Assembly: GCF_042683045.1 (NCBI RefSeq)
Contig: NZ_JBHUIT010000008.1
Location: 62,001-126,000 of the forward strand
Length of the DNA stretch: 64,000 nucleotides
Source: Luteolibacter algae
GTDB lineage: Bacteria; Verrucomicrobiota; Verrucomicrobiia; Verrucomicrobiales; Akkermansiaceae
Direction of reading: 5' to 3'
In this document: positions 1-6,646 of the stretch, in pieces
Layout: each line of letters starts with the position of its first letter
Position numbering within the stretch: the stretch's first letter is position 1
Notes under the pieces: model-generated
Told to the model about the DNA's origin: nothing
Databases searched by the model: none
The model's input: the letters and a program-made list of their open reading frames with translations, nothing else
Made by a program: the position numbers and the translations under genes

Positions 1-213
1 CGGTTGATAAAGGCTGAAAAGTGCCTCGATTTCCGCGAGGCGCTGCGAGCTTGAATTACAAATTTTCCGGAAAAGTGCGGAACTTATACCATGGGTCTTG
101 AAATGAATGTCTGTGCCGAAGGCGATGGATGAGAATGTGTGGATCTTTGTTTCTTCTCGGCAGGATGGGAGTGTGGAAAGGCCAATGACCTTCAAAAAAT
201 GGCGCCGGTTCAT
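1..213 (-). CDS. apbE: FAD:protein FMN transferase (ApbE family), 5' part; runs off left edge
   Basis: Reading the minus strand from the ATG at 213, 71 codons stay open to the window edge, so the gene is incomplete. The protein starts MNRRHFLKVIG, a basic and hydrophobic leader followed by LPSC, which resembles a lipoprotein/Tat-like export signal. It then shows the ApbE N-terminal pattern: FGTDIHFK (residues 32-39, the family's GT strand) and LAEIEALFSLYQP (59-71, the family's E-x-x-FS-x-Y segment). ApbE enzymes are exported and use FAD and Mg2+ to attach FMN covalently to Thr or Ser of FMN-binding domains. The ATG overlaps the TGA of the upstream PepSY gene (ATGA), implying translational coupling, and a likely substrate is encoded two genes upstream. 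The FAD-binding and catalytic core lies outside the window. Confidence 0.88.
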   Translation of the reverse strand, partial: MNRRHFLKVIGLSTLPSCREETKIHTFSSIAFGTDIHFKTHGISSALFRKICNSSSQRLAEIEALFSLYQP

Positions 214-947
214 CGGTTACGTTTCCGGTTCTTGAAGAACAAAATGAGTCCTGAGATGGAGAGAGCCAAGACTCCGATGGCGGCGATGTCCCACAGCCAT
301 TTGCCCACCGGGCCCAGGATTCTTCCGGAATGGATATCGAGGATTACCCGATCAAGCGGCAGACCCTCCCCACGGAACGCGGTTTTCCAAGCGGATTTTT
401 CAGAAAGAGTGGGGGTGACAGGTTCCGACCACTGGACATCCGGAGGTGTTGTGGTTTTCGTAAAGCCCAGGAGATCGGGATCGCTGATAAAAAATTGATC
501 ACCCGATCGCAGAACCAGGGATAGGCTGGAGCTGCGCCCGGCTTTTTCAAAAGGTTTTGGTATTTCCGGCGGATTGAGTTTTTCGATGAGTTCTCCATCC
601 AATCCATAATAGTGAATCGTCTGCCGGGTGACGATGGCGAATCCGTCCCGAAGCGGAACCGCTCCAATGAGCGTGGAATCGGAATCGATCAGTCGAGAAG
701 CATGGAAGAGGCTGCCGTCCCAGGATGCGGCGTAAGTCCTGCCATCCATTCCATAAGCGATTGGTTCGCCCTTCAGTGTCATCCCATACGGGCGGAGTAT
801 GAGGGGACTTGTGACGTGACGGGCCTTCAGCCCTAGATCCACCGAATGATTGAGCAATACACCGGTAATGCAGGCAATCGAAAGGGGAATGATCAAAATA
901 AGGCCGGACCATCGATGAAATCGGCGGTTCCAGCGCCGGTTTTTCAT
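210..947 (-). CDS. PepSY-associated transmembrane protein
   Basis: The protein has about 245 residues. It has an N-terminal basic stretch and helix (FHRWSGL followed by a hydrophobic run ending LLNH), a periplasmic domain of about 160 residues, and a C-terminal segment DIHSGRILGPVGKWLWD leading into a second helix and a basic tail. These are hallmarks of short PepSY-TM proteins that accompany flavinylated proteins and pass electrons across the inner membrane. Histidines in FHRW, LLNH and DIHSG lie near the helices and could bind haem, which is speculative. The ATG at 947 is chosen; an in-frame GTG at 959 would add four residues and sits just after the preceding gene's stop. Its own stop overlaps the apbE start. 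Confidence 0.82.
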   Translation of the reverse strand: MKNRRWNRRFHRWSGLILIIPLSIACITGVLLNHSVDLGLKARHVTSPLILRPYGMTLKGEPIAYGMDGRTYAASWDGSLFHASRLIDSDSTLIGAVPLRDGFAIVTRQTIHYYGLDGELIEKLNPPEIPKPFEKAGRSSSLSLVLRSGDQFFISDPDLLGFTKTTTPPDVQWSEPVTPTLSEKSAWKTAFRGEGLPLDRVILDIHSGRILGPVGKWLWDIAAIGVLALSISGLILFFKNRKRNR

Positions 948-963
948 TGGAGGTGGCACAGGC

Positions 964-1473
964 TTATTTGATCAGTGAATCGAAGTAAATCGCAAGTCGC
1001 GAAAGTTTGGTAACGGCCCGCACTGAAAGTGTTGCCCCCGCAATATTGGTGACAGACTTGGACAATGCATCACCGTTTTCAAGCGTAGCACCCTGGAATT
1101 GTCTGGTGAAAAACGGTTTGCTGACTTCCCATCCATGGCTCTCGCGATAGATAAGAATCTCTACCGAGGTGATTTTACCGCGACTCACCACAAATCCGGT
1201 AGTGATCGGCAGCGTTTTTCCGATTTCTTCGAGTATCCATACGCTGCGGTCTCCATTGGCCCAATAACGGACCCTGGAGCCGGCATACTCGTGCTGTAGG
1301 ATAGCTTTCGCGCGGTCCTTGGCCTCTTTGGAGAGGGTTAATGAGGAGGTGCGCGGGATACTTCCGCCGAATGCAGAACGGATGAACTCCGAAGGTGCTT
1401 TATATACCCGCTCTTCACCCTTTGCCGCTAATGCAGTCAGCAGGAAAATGAAGAGGAGCGGGATTCTAGACAT
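964..1473 (-). CDS. Exported FMN-binding domain protein
   Basis: The protein has 169 residues. It has a signal peptide (MSRIPLLFIFLLTALAAKG), then a small FMN_bind domain with the family pattern G-x-I-x-x-V-x-I-L-x-Y-R-E-x-x-G-W-E followed by F-x-x-Q-F-x-G. Near the C-terminus, TNIAGATLS (residues 142-150) is the equivalent of the SGAT motif whose last Thr (here T148) accepts FMN through a phosphoester bond made by ApbE. The canonical Asp six residues before that Thr is replaced by Thr and the Ser by Ala. The gene lies between a porin and a PepSY/ApbE pair on the same strand, so it is probably a periplasmic one-flavin electron carrier. Confidence 0.82.
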   Translation of the reverse strand: MSRIPLLFIFLLTALAAKGEERVYKAPSEFIRSAFGGSIPRTSSLTLSKEAKDRAKAILQHEYAGSRVRYWANGDRSVWILEEIGKTLPITTGFVVSRGKITSVEILIYRESHGWEVSKPFFTRQFQGATLENGDALSKSVTNIAGATLSVRAVTKLSRLAIYFDSLIK

Positions 1474-1499
1474 TTTTGGTAGGAGTATGATTCCGAAAA

Positions 1500-2669
1500 T
1501 CAGAAGGAATATCCAACGCCGAAGTTGAAGTTATCCTGGTTGGCTTTTCCGCGGGTGCGGTCTTCGTGAATCCAATCCGCTTTCAGCACGATTTTCTCTG
1601 TGGGCCAGTAGTTCACACCCAGCTGATACTCGGTCTGCCCGTCGGGAGAGTCTTCGTTTTCGTAATAGAGCACACGGCTGAATACACCGATAGCCATTCC
1701 ATTGTCGAAATCCCATTTATAGGAGGGCTCGAGATAAGCGCCGTATTGGTTATCAATGTCAACGCCGGTTGCCGTGATACCATTCACTGCGGCATCGCCG
1801 TCGATCTGCCAGTTAGCGACAAGGCCCCGCACGCTGAAGCCCCCGGTGGTGTAAATGAAGTGGGCTGTGGTGAGTAGAGCGCTGTTTTCTTCCCGACCAG
1901 TTGAGATATCGTCCTGATACTGGGCGCCGACCGCCAACTCAAGTCCCTCGATGCCCGTGTATTTCACCCGGGCCGTAACCGCGGAGGCAGGGTCATCGAA
2001 CGTATCCGTCTTCTGGCGGCCGTTTCGAATGTCGGGACCGTTCAGGTTCATATCTCCTGTATCGAGCTTCAGGCCACGGTGGACTGCCAGATCCCACTGA
2101 AGCCCCGAGTCATAATTTTTGCGGAGAAGAATGCCGAACTCTGTGAAGGTGGATGGGATAATCTCAGTTTCGATCTTGTTGCGCTCGACACCGTAGAAAG
2201 TAGTCGGCTCGTGGATCTCATTGATAATGCCAAGGGGAACAAGAATGCCCCCTGCCTGGAGTGTGTATTGGTTCCCGAGGTCAAACTCAAAATAAGCTTG
2301 TTCGAACTCCCAGGTAAGATCGGTTCCGGGATCATTCGAATAAAGGTGCTCAAGCTCGATTTCTGTTACAAACCGAACCTTTTTGGTGAAATCGTAGCTA
2401 GCAAAGAGCACCAGGCGGTGGATGTCGAACTTGTCTGCCTGGTCGCCGGTTGCAAAGTGGGCTTCTCCGTAGGATCCGAAGCTTGCCCGATCCAGCCAGC
2501 TAGTCTGCGGATTTGTAAGAAATGCGGCATCAATATCCGAAGCGCTGAGGTTTTCTGATCGGTCCAGACGTTCGCTGAACGTTTCCGCACGTTCGGCAAA
2601 GCTCGCGGAGCAGGATAATACGGTCATCACGAGACAGGTGGTTAGTGGGGAAATCGTTGATTTTTTCAT
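1500..2669 (-). CDS. Outer-membrane porin, phosphate-selective porin O/P-like
   Basis: From the MKKST start the protein has 389 residues. It has a signal peptide of about 25 residues (SCSASFA before ERAE) and then alternating amphipathic beta strands rich in aromatic residues and Gly. It ends GVGYSF, with the terminal Phe typical of BamA-inserted barrels. Sections such as YGEAHFATGDQADKFDIHR, FEQAYFEFDLG and GILVPLG resemble OprO/OprP-type porins. In-frame ATGs at 2678 and 2726 are possible but place charged residues before the signal peptide. It is the first gene of the minus-strand flavin module, suggesting it gives that module access to an external substrate; the substrate is not evident. 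Confidence 0.78.
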   Translation of the reverse strand: MKKSTISPLTTCLVMTVLSCSASFAERAETFSERLDRSENLSASDIDAAFLTNPQTSWLDRASFGSYGEAHFATGDQADKFDIHRLVLFASYDFTKKVRFVTEIELEHLYSNDPGTDLTWEFEQAYFEFDLGNQYTLQAGGILVPLGIINEIHEPTTFYGVERNKIETEIIPSTFTEFGILLRKNYDSGLQWDLAVHRGLKLDTGDMNLNGPDIRNGRQKTDTFDDPASAVTARVKYTGIEGLELAVGAQYQDDISTGREENSALLTTAHFIYTTGGFSVRGLVANWQIDGDAAVNGITATGVDIDNQYGAYLEPSYKWDFDNGMAIGVFSRVLYYENEDSPDGQTEYQLGVNYWPTEKIVLKADWIHEDRTRGKANQDNFNFGVGYSF

Positions 2670-2768
2670 TTCTTGCATAATTTCGAGATTTCGAGCGCGG
2701 CTAGGACTAATGCGACACAATCTCATTACAAGGCTAAAGTGCCGATTTTTTCAGGCAATCTTAGGATC

Positions 2769-2804
2769 AAAAAAAAGACCGCATGCGCCGAAGCACATGC
2801 GGTC
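2769..2804 (-). terminator. Rho-independent terminator
   Basis: A 9-bp stem (GACCGCATG with CATGCGGTC, 2777-2785 and 2796-2804) is followed on the minus strand by a run of T (2769-2776). It lies just past the stop of the lipoprotein gene and separates it from the porin operon. Confidence 0.85.
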
Positions 2805-2820
2805 ATTGTTCTATAAAGGA

Positions 2821-3618
2821 TTAGTTAACTTCGACTACCACTTTCTCGTTGGTCTCGAATTTTACTCCATCGAGCTTCGAGAATTCTTTTTTGGCGGCAG
2901 CCTCATCGGTTTTCGCTTTTTCAGCGATATTCTTGAGTTTGTCTTTTTGTGCGAAAACTTTGCCCATTTGAACGTCCATCAGGGTGATTTTGTCGCCATC
3001 GTGGAAGCTTGCATTTGTGTCCTTGACCCCATCGGTGATGGTCAGGCTTATGCTGAAGCGCATGTCGGCCATCATCTGGGTCATCATTGCTTCCATCTGG
3101 GGATTTTGCTGTTCTTCCGGCAGCTCCAGCTCCTCGTAATTCGTTGGGGGAATCAGAATCTCCAGTTTGCCATCGGCATAGGAGAATTTCAAAGGCTGCT
3201 TTTCTTTCTTTGGCTTGGCAGGTGCCGGCGCTTGGTTGGCAAGATCGTCCATCACACCTCCCGCGTTGAGCTCCAGTGTATTGATATCGGCAAATTTATA
3301 ATGAACCCGCGCTCCTTTTTTCCCGTTCTCATCGACGAGCTCAGTCTTCACGTATTCCACGCCTTTTCCCATCTGGGCGGCCTTATCCTTCGCCTTTTCA
3401 TCGGAAAACATTTCCTTGATCGGGTCCGGAGCGCCCGGTTGGGAGAATTGGGGCATCATCGCGAGCATTTGGGCACCCAGGAAAGTTTCTTCAACTACCG
3501 TGCCACTTCCGTCCTTGTTGAGTGTGACGGATGTTTCATTCTGGAGGCAGCCGGGCAGGGCCAATGCAGCGATGATTCCCAGAGCCAACCGGACAGATCT
3601 CAATAGTGTTTTTTTCAT
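2821..3618 (-). CDS. Lipoprotein of unknown function
   Basis: The protein has 265 residues. The leader MKKTLLRSVRLALGIIAALALPGC ends in a good lipobox (LPGC), so the mature protein should be lipid-anchored from that Cys. The first mature segment, NETSVTLNKDGSGTVVEETF, resembles small bacterial lipoproteins that open with a conserved T-x-x-x-x-x-D-G-S-G-x-V strand; the rest is charged and lysine-rich with no catalytic motif I recognise. The start at 3618 is preferred because an AGAAAG sequence lies 8 nt upstream. An ATG at 3624 is also possible. It is transcribed divergently from the ABC exporter operon and ends at a strong terminator. Confidence 0.72.
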   Translation of the reverse strand: MKKTLLRSVRLALGIIAALALPGCLQNETSVTLNKDGSGTVVEETFLGAQMLAMMPQFSQPGAPDPIKEMFSDEKAKDKAAQMGKGVEYVKTELVDENGKKGARVHYKFADINTLELNAGGVMDDLANQAPAPAKPKKEKQPLKFSYADGKLEILIPPTNYEELELPEEQQNPQMEAMMTQMMADMRFSISLTITDGVKDTNASFHDGDKITLMDVQMGKVFAQKDKLKNIAEKAKTDEAAAKKEFSKLDGVKFETNEKVVVEVN

Positions 3619-3735
3619 ATTCATCACTTTCTGTAGGATAAGGTTGCGCCTGACAAGCCCGGATTCGCCAAGAGAGCGACACCGTTCGGAAAGGCATTGC
3701 AAGATATGGGATGTGCATACAGCTTATTTCCGAAC

Positions 3736-4599
3736 ATGACAGAACCCACGCCAGCAGTTGAGATCCGCCATTTGGTGAAGGATTTTAAGACCTCTTTCAA
3801 GCGCAAGCCTCTGAGAGCTGTTGATGATGTGTCGATCCGTATCATGCCGGGTGAGGTCTACGGATTGATCGGTCCGAACGGCTCTGGAAAATCGACAACC
3901 ATGAAGGCTCTTCTGGGGCTGGTGGCCCCGACTTCCGGGCAGTGTGCCATTTTTGGAAAAGACTCCCTGAAGGTCGATTCACGCAACGAGGTTGGTTTCC
4001 TTCCGGAAAATCCGTATTTCTACAAGCACCTAAGTGGTGAGGAAACATTGAACTTTTATGGAAAGCTCTGCGGAATCAAAGGCGCGAAGCTGAGAGACCG
4101 GGTGAAAGAGCTTTTGGCACTAGTCGATCTGGAAGGAGCGAGCCACAGGAGAATCGGTGGCTATTCCAAGGGAATGCTGCAGCGGATCGGCCTGGCGCAG
4201 GCGATGATTCAGGAGCCCAGGCTGGTCATTCTGGACGAGCCGACCGCCGGGGTGGATCCCGTGGGTTCCCGCGAAATACGTGATCTCATTTTCAAGCTGC
4301 GGGAGCAGGGAATCACGGTGTTCCTTTGTTCCCATCTGCTTGAGCAAGTGCAGGAAGTATGTGATCATGTGGGTATCATCTTCCGTGGAAAAATGGTCAA
4401 GGAAGGCAAGTTGGATGATCTCATAGCTATTGAGGACCAGACAGAGCTTGTCATGAAAAATGCTAGTCCGGACTTGATCGCTGAGATCCAGGCAATGATA
4501 GGGCGGGATGATCAAGCCGAGCTGATAAGGATGGGAAAACCGCGGACAACGCTCGAGCGTCTGTTCCTTCGCGAGACGCAAAAACAAGAGTCAAAATAG
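3736..4599 (+). CDS. ABC transporter ATP-binding protein (ABC-2 type exporter)
   Basis: A 287-residue nucleotide-binding subunit. Walker A is GPNGSGKSTT, the signature is YSKGMLQRIGLAQA (a degenerate LSGGQ, common in ABC-2 exporters), Walker B is LVILDEPTAGVDP, and the switch His is in CSHLLEQ. The start MTEPTPAVEIRHL is chosen; an upstream in-frame ATG at 3697 would add a non-conserved 13 residues. It is followed 10 nt later by the permease, so the two should form one inner-membrane complex. The substrate cannot be read from the sequence. Confidence 0.9.
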   Translation: MTEPTPAVEIRHLVKDFKTSFKRKPLRAVDDVSIRIMPGEVYGLIGPNGSGKSTTMKALLGLVAPTSGQCAIFGKDSLKVDSRNEVGFLPENPYFYKHLSGEETLNFYGKLCGIKGAKLRDRVKELLALVDLEGASHRRIGGYSKGMLQRIGLAQAMIQEPRLVILDEPTAGVDPVGSREIRDLIFKLREQGITVFLCSHLLEQVQEVCDHVGIIFRGKMVKEGKLDDLIAIEDQTELVMKNASPDLIAEIQAMIGRDDQAELIRMGKPRTTLERLFLRETQKQESK

Positions 4600-4609
4600 A
4601 ATCGCAGAA

Positions 4610-5539
4610 ATGAATCCGCTTTCTTCCATAAAATCCATGCCGTCCCACATTAGTCGTATCCTGGTGATCGCTCATCACGCATTCACCCAGCTGGTGAGAA
4701 TGAAGGTCTTTTACTTTCTCGCGGTATTTGCGGTAATCTTGATCGCCAGTAATTTCTTCAACCTGCCCCAGCACGAAGGCCCGGAATCCACAGGAGTGAA
4801 TATATTGCGCTCCATCAAAAGCTGGTCGCTCGGTGCTATGACGCTGTTTTCGGTAGTGCTTTCCATTGTGGCAACTGCCCTGCTTCTCCCCAAAGATGTC
4901 GAAGACCGGACGCTTTATACCATTCTCGCTAAGCCGGTCCCGCGCTTGGATTACTTGGCAGGGAAGCTTCTTGGCGTGCTTTTATTGGTCTTTGTCTCAC
5001 TTGCTTTAATGGATGTGCTGATGACTGGCATCCTGCATTTGCGCACGAATATGATCCTAGAGGCCCAGGTGGCAATGGCGGAAAGGCGTGGCTGGCCTGC
5101 GGAGGATGTTCTTTTGCTGAAAAAGGATATTCTGGCGCAAGGGGCGACGTTTTCTCTGCAGGGAGCCGTCTTTTCCGTATTTTTGCGTGCTTCGATTATT
5201 GCCTCGATGTCGCTGTTGATTTCCACATTCTCGAGTAGCACCCTTTTCACCACGATCATCAGCTTTTTGATCTACTTCATCGGGCATTTTCAGGCGGATG
5301 CCCGGGCTGCCTATTTCGCCCAAGAGGCTGGAACGAGTGATAGCTGGATAGCAAAAGCCCTGACGTTGCTGGTGTCGCTGGTGCTCCCGGATTTCCAATT
5401 GTTCAACGTCATAGATTCCGTGATCGAGGGGCAGGTCCTGCCGCTTTTCATCCTAGGGAAGCTGACCATGATCGGAGTATTTTATGCGGTGTTTTACATC
5501 ATTGCCTCATGGTTCATCTTTGCTGAAAAGGAATTTTAA
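4610..5539 (+). CDS. ABC-2 type transporter permease
   Basis: A 309-residue membrane protein with roughly six hydrophobic helices. The order is typical of ABC-2 permeases: first helix after a short cytoplasmic lead (FYFLAVFAVILIASNFF), a long soluble insert, then clustered helices to the end. The segment DVEDRTLYTILAKPVPRLDYLAGKLLG is the conserved cytoplasmic loop of this family, where the ATPase docks. It is the partner of the ATPase gene just upstream and is followed 5 nt later by a hypothetical gene, so the three genes look like one transcript. Confidence 0.88.
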   Translation: MNPLSSIKSMPSHISRILVIAHHAFTQLVRMKVFYFLAVFAVILIASNFFNLPQHEGPESTGVNILRSIKSWSLGAMTLFSVVLSIVATALLLPKDVEDRTLYTILAKPVPRLDYLAGKLLGVLLLVFVSLALMDVLMTGILHLRTNMILEAQVAMAERRGWPAEDVLLLKKDILAQGATFSLQGAVFSVFLRASIIASMSLLISTFSSSTLFTTIISFLIYFIGHFQADARAAYFAQEAGTSDSWIAKALTLLVSLVLPDFQLFNVIDSVIEGQVLPLFILGKLTMIGVFYAVFYIIASWFIFAEKEF

Positions 5540-5544
5540 AACCG

Positions 5545-6525
5545 ATGACTCAAGGAAAGAAGTATCTGGTTTTGGGAGCCGCCATTCTCGGCATGGGCGC
5601 TTTGCGGTTGCCTTTCGAAAAAAAGCTGACCGACGAGTTATATGCGGCACATCTTCTGCCGCCAAAGCTTGAAGTCCGCACTGGGGAGAAGATCGGGCAG
5701 ACATTTTCAGCCGTTTCGCTCGGAGGACTGCGGACTTTGGTTGCAACCTTTCTCAATCTGAGGGCATTTGGGTTTTTCAGTGAGCAGAAATGGGCGGATG
5801 TGGAGGAAACCTTCGACACGATTGTCGATCTCGCGCCCCGGACCCGTTATTACTGGGATACCGGCAGCTGGCATCAAGCCTACAACGCCGCTTCCTACTA
5901 CCTCTATGAGTCCGAAATCCCGGCGCTTCGCAGAAAGCTTCTGTGGCGTGAGTCGGTTCTAAAAGGAAAAGCATTTCTGGAGCGCGGAATTCGTAACAAT
6001 CCGGATGATCCGGCTCTTTGGGAGCGACTCGGGGTGTTGCTCTCGGACTCGAATAAAATAGCTGCATTTGGTTCCCCGGCGGAGGCCTACGAACAGGCCT
6101 ATGATGCGTTCATGTCAGCTGTGGCGACCGGGAATTCACGGGACTACACGAAACGCGCCGCGCTATATTCACTGGCGCGAGTGCCCGGGAGAGAGGGAGA
6201 GGCCCTGAAACTCGCGCGTGAAATTCACCAAGAGCAGGAGAGGATACCGCCTACCGTTCTGGCGCTGCTCTTTGTGCTCAGCTATCATGAGCAGCCCACC
6301 CAGCCTGTGATGTCTTTGGTTAATTCAATTTTTCCAGATAAGAGAACTGCCTACGATATTCTCGGAAACCTCTGGCTTCGTTCCCGGGAGCATTACCCGG
6401 TATATGGCATTGCCCAGGCAGTCTCACAGATTGAGGCCTACTTCAATATCCCTGAGGAAGAGAGCCTGCTGAAAGTGCCGATTTCCCCCCCTACGAATAT
6501 GGACGATTATTTCATCAGGAAATAA
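5545..6525 (+). CDS. Hypothetical membrane-anchored helical-repeat protein of the ABC operon
   Basis: A 326-residue protein with a short N-terminal hydrophobic segment (YLVLGAAILGMGAL) and an otherwise soluble, strongly helical body. Segments such as WADVEETFDTIVDLAPRTRYYWDTGSWHQAYNAASY and AFLERGIRNNPDDPALWERLGVLL resemble TPR-like helical hairpins with Trp, Tyr and Pro at the usual turns, but I do not recognise the family. It starts 5 nt after the permease, so it is probably an accessory periplasmic or membrane-surface subunit of that exporter. The function is otherwise unknown. Confidence 0.7.
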   Translation: MTQGKKYLVLGAAILGMGALRLPFEKKLTDELYAAHLLPPKLEVRTGEKIGQTFSAVSLGGLRTLVATFLNLRAFGFFSEQKWADVEETFDTIVDLAPRTRYYWDTGSWHQAYNAASYYLYESEIPALRRKLLWRESVLKGKAFLERGIRNNPDDPALWERLGVLLSDSNKIAAFGSPAEAYEQAYDAFMSAVATGNSRDYTKRAALYSLARVPGREGEALKLAREIHQEQERIPPTVLALLFVLSYHEQPTQPVMSLVNSIFPDKRTAYDILGNLWLRSREHYPVYGIAQAVSQIEAYFNIPEEESLLKVPISPPTNMDDYFIRK

Positions 6526-6646
6526 TTAACCTATCATCCCCCCATGCGCTTGATTCAGACGTCCTGCTTTGAGGCAAAATGCCGGAAATCGCTTGTGGCT
6601 GAAAGAAAACCTTCGCATGCTGAGCCCAGTTAACAATTATTGACCC
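6526..6646. other. Intergenic gap, no recognised element
   Basis: This 121-bp gap separates the exporter operon from the P-loop gene. I see no convincing terminator stem, tRNA or riboswitch in it. It probably holds the promoter of the downstream gene. Confidence 0.4.
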
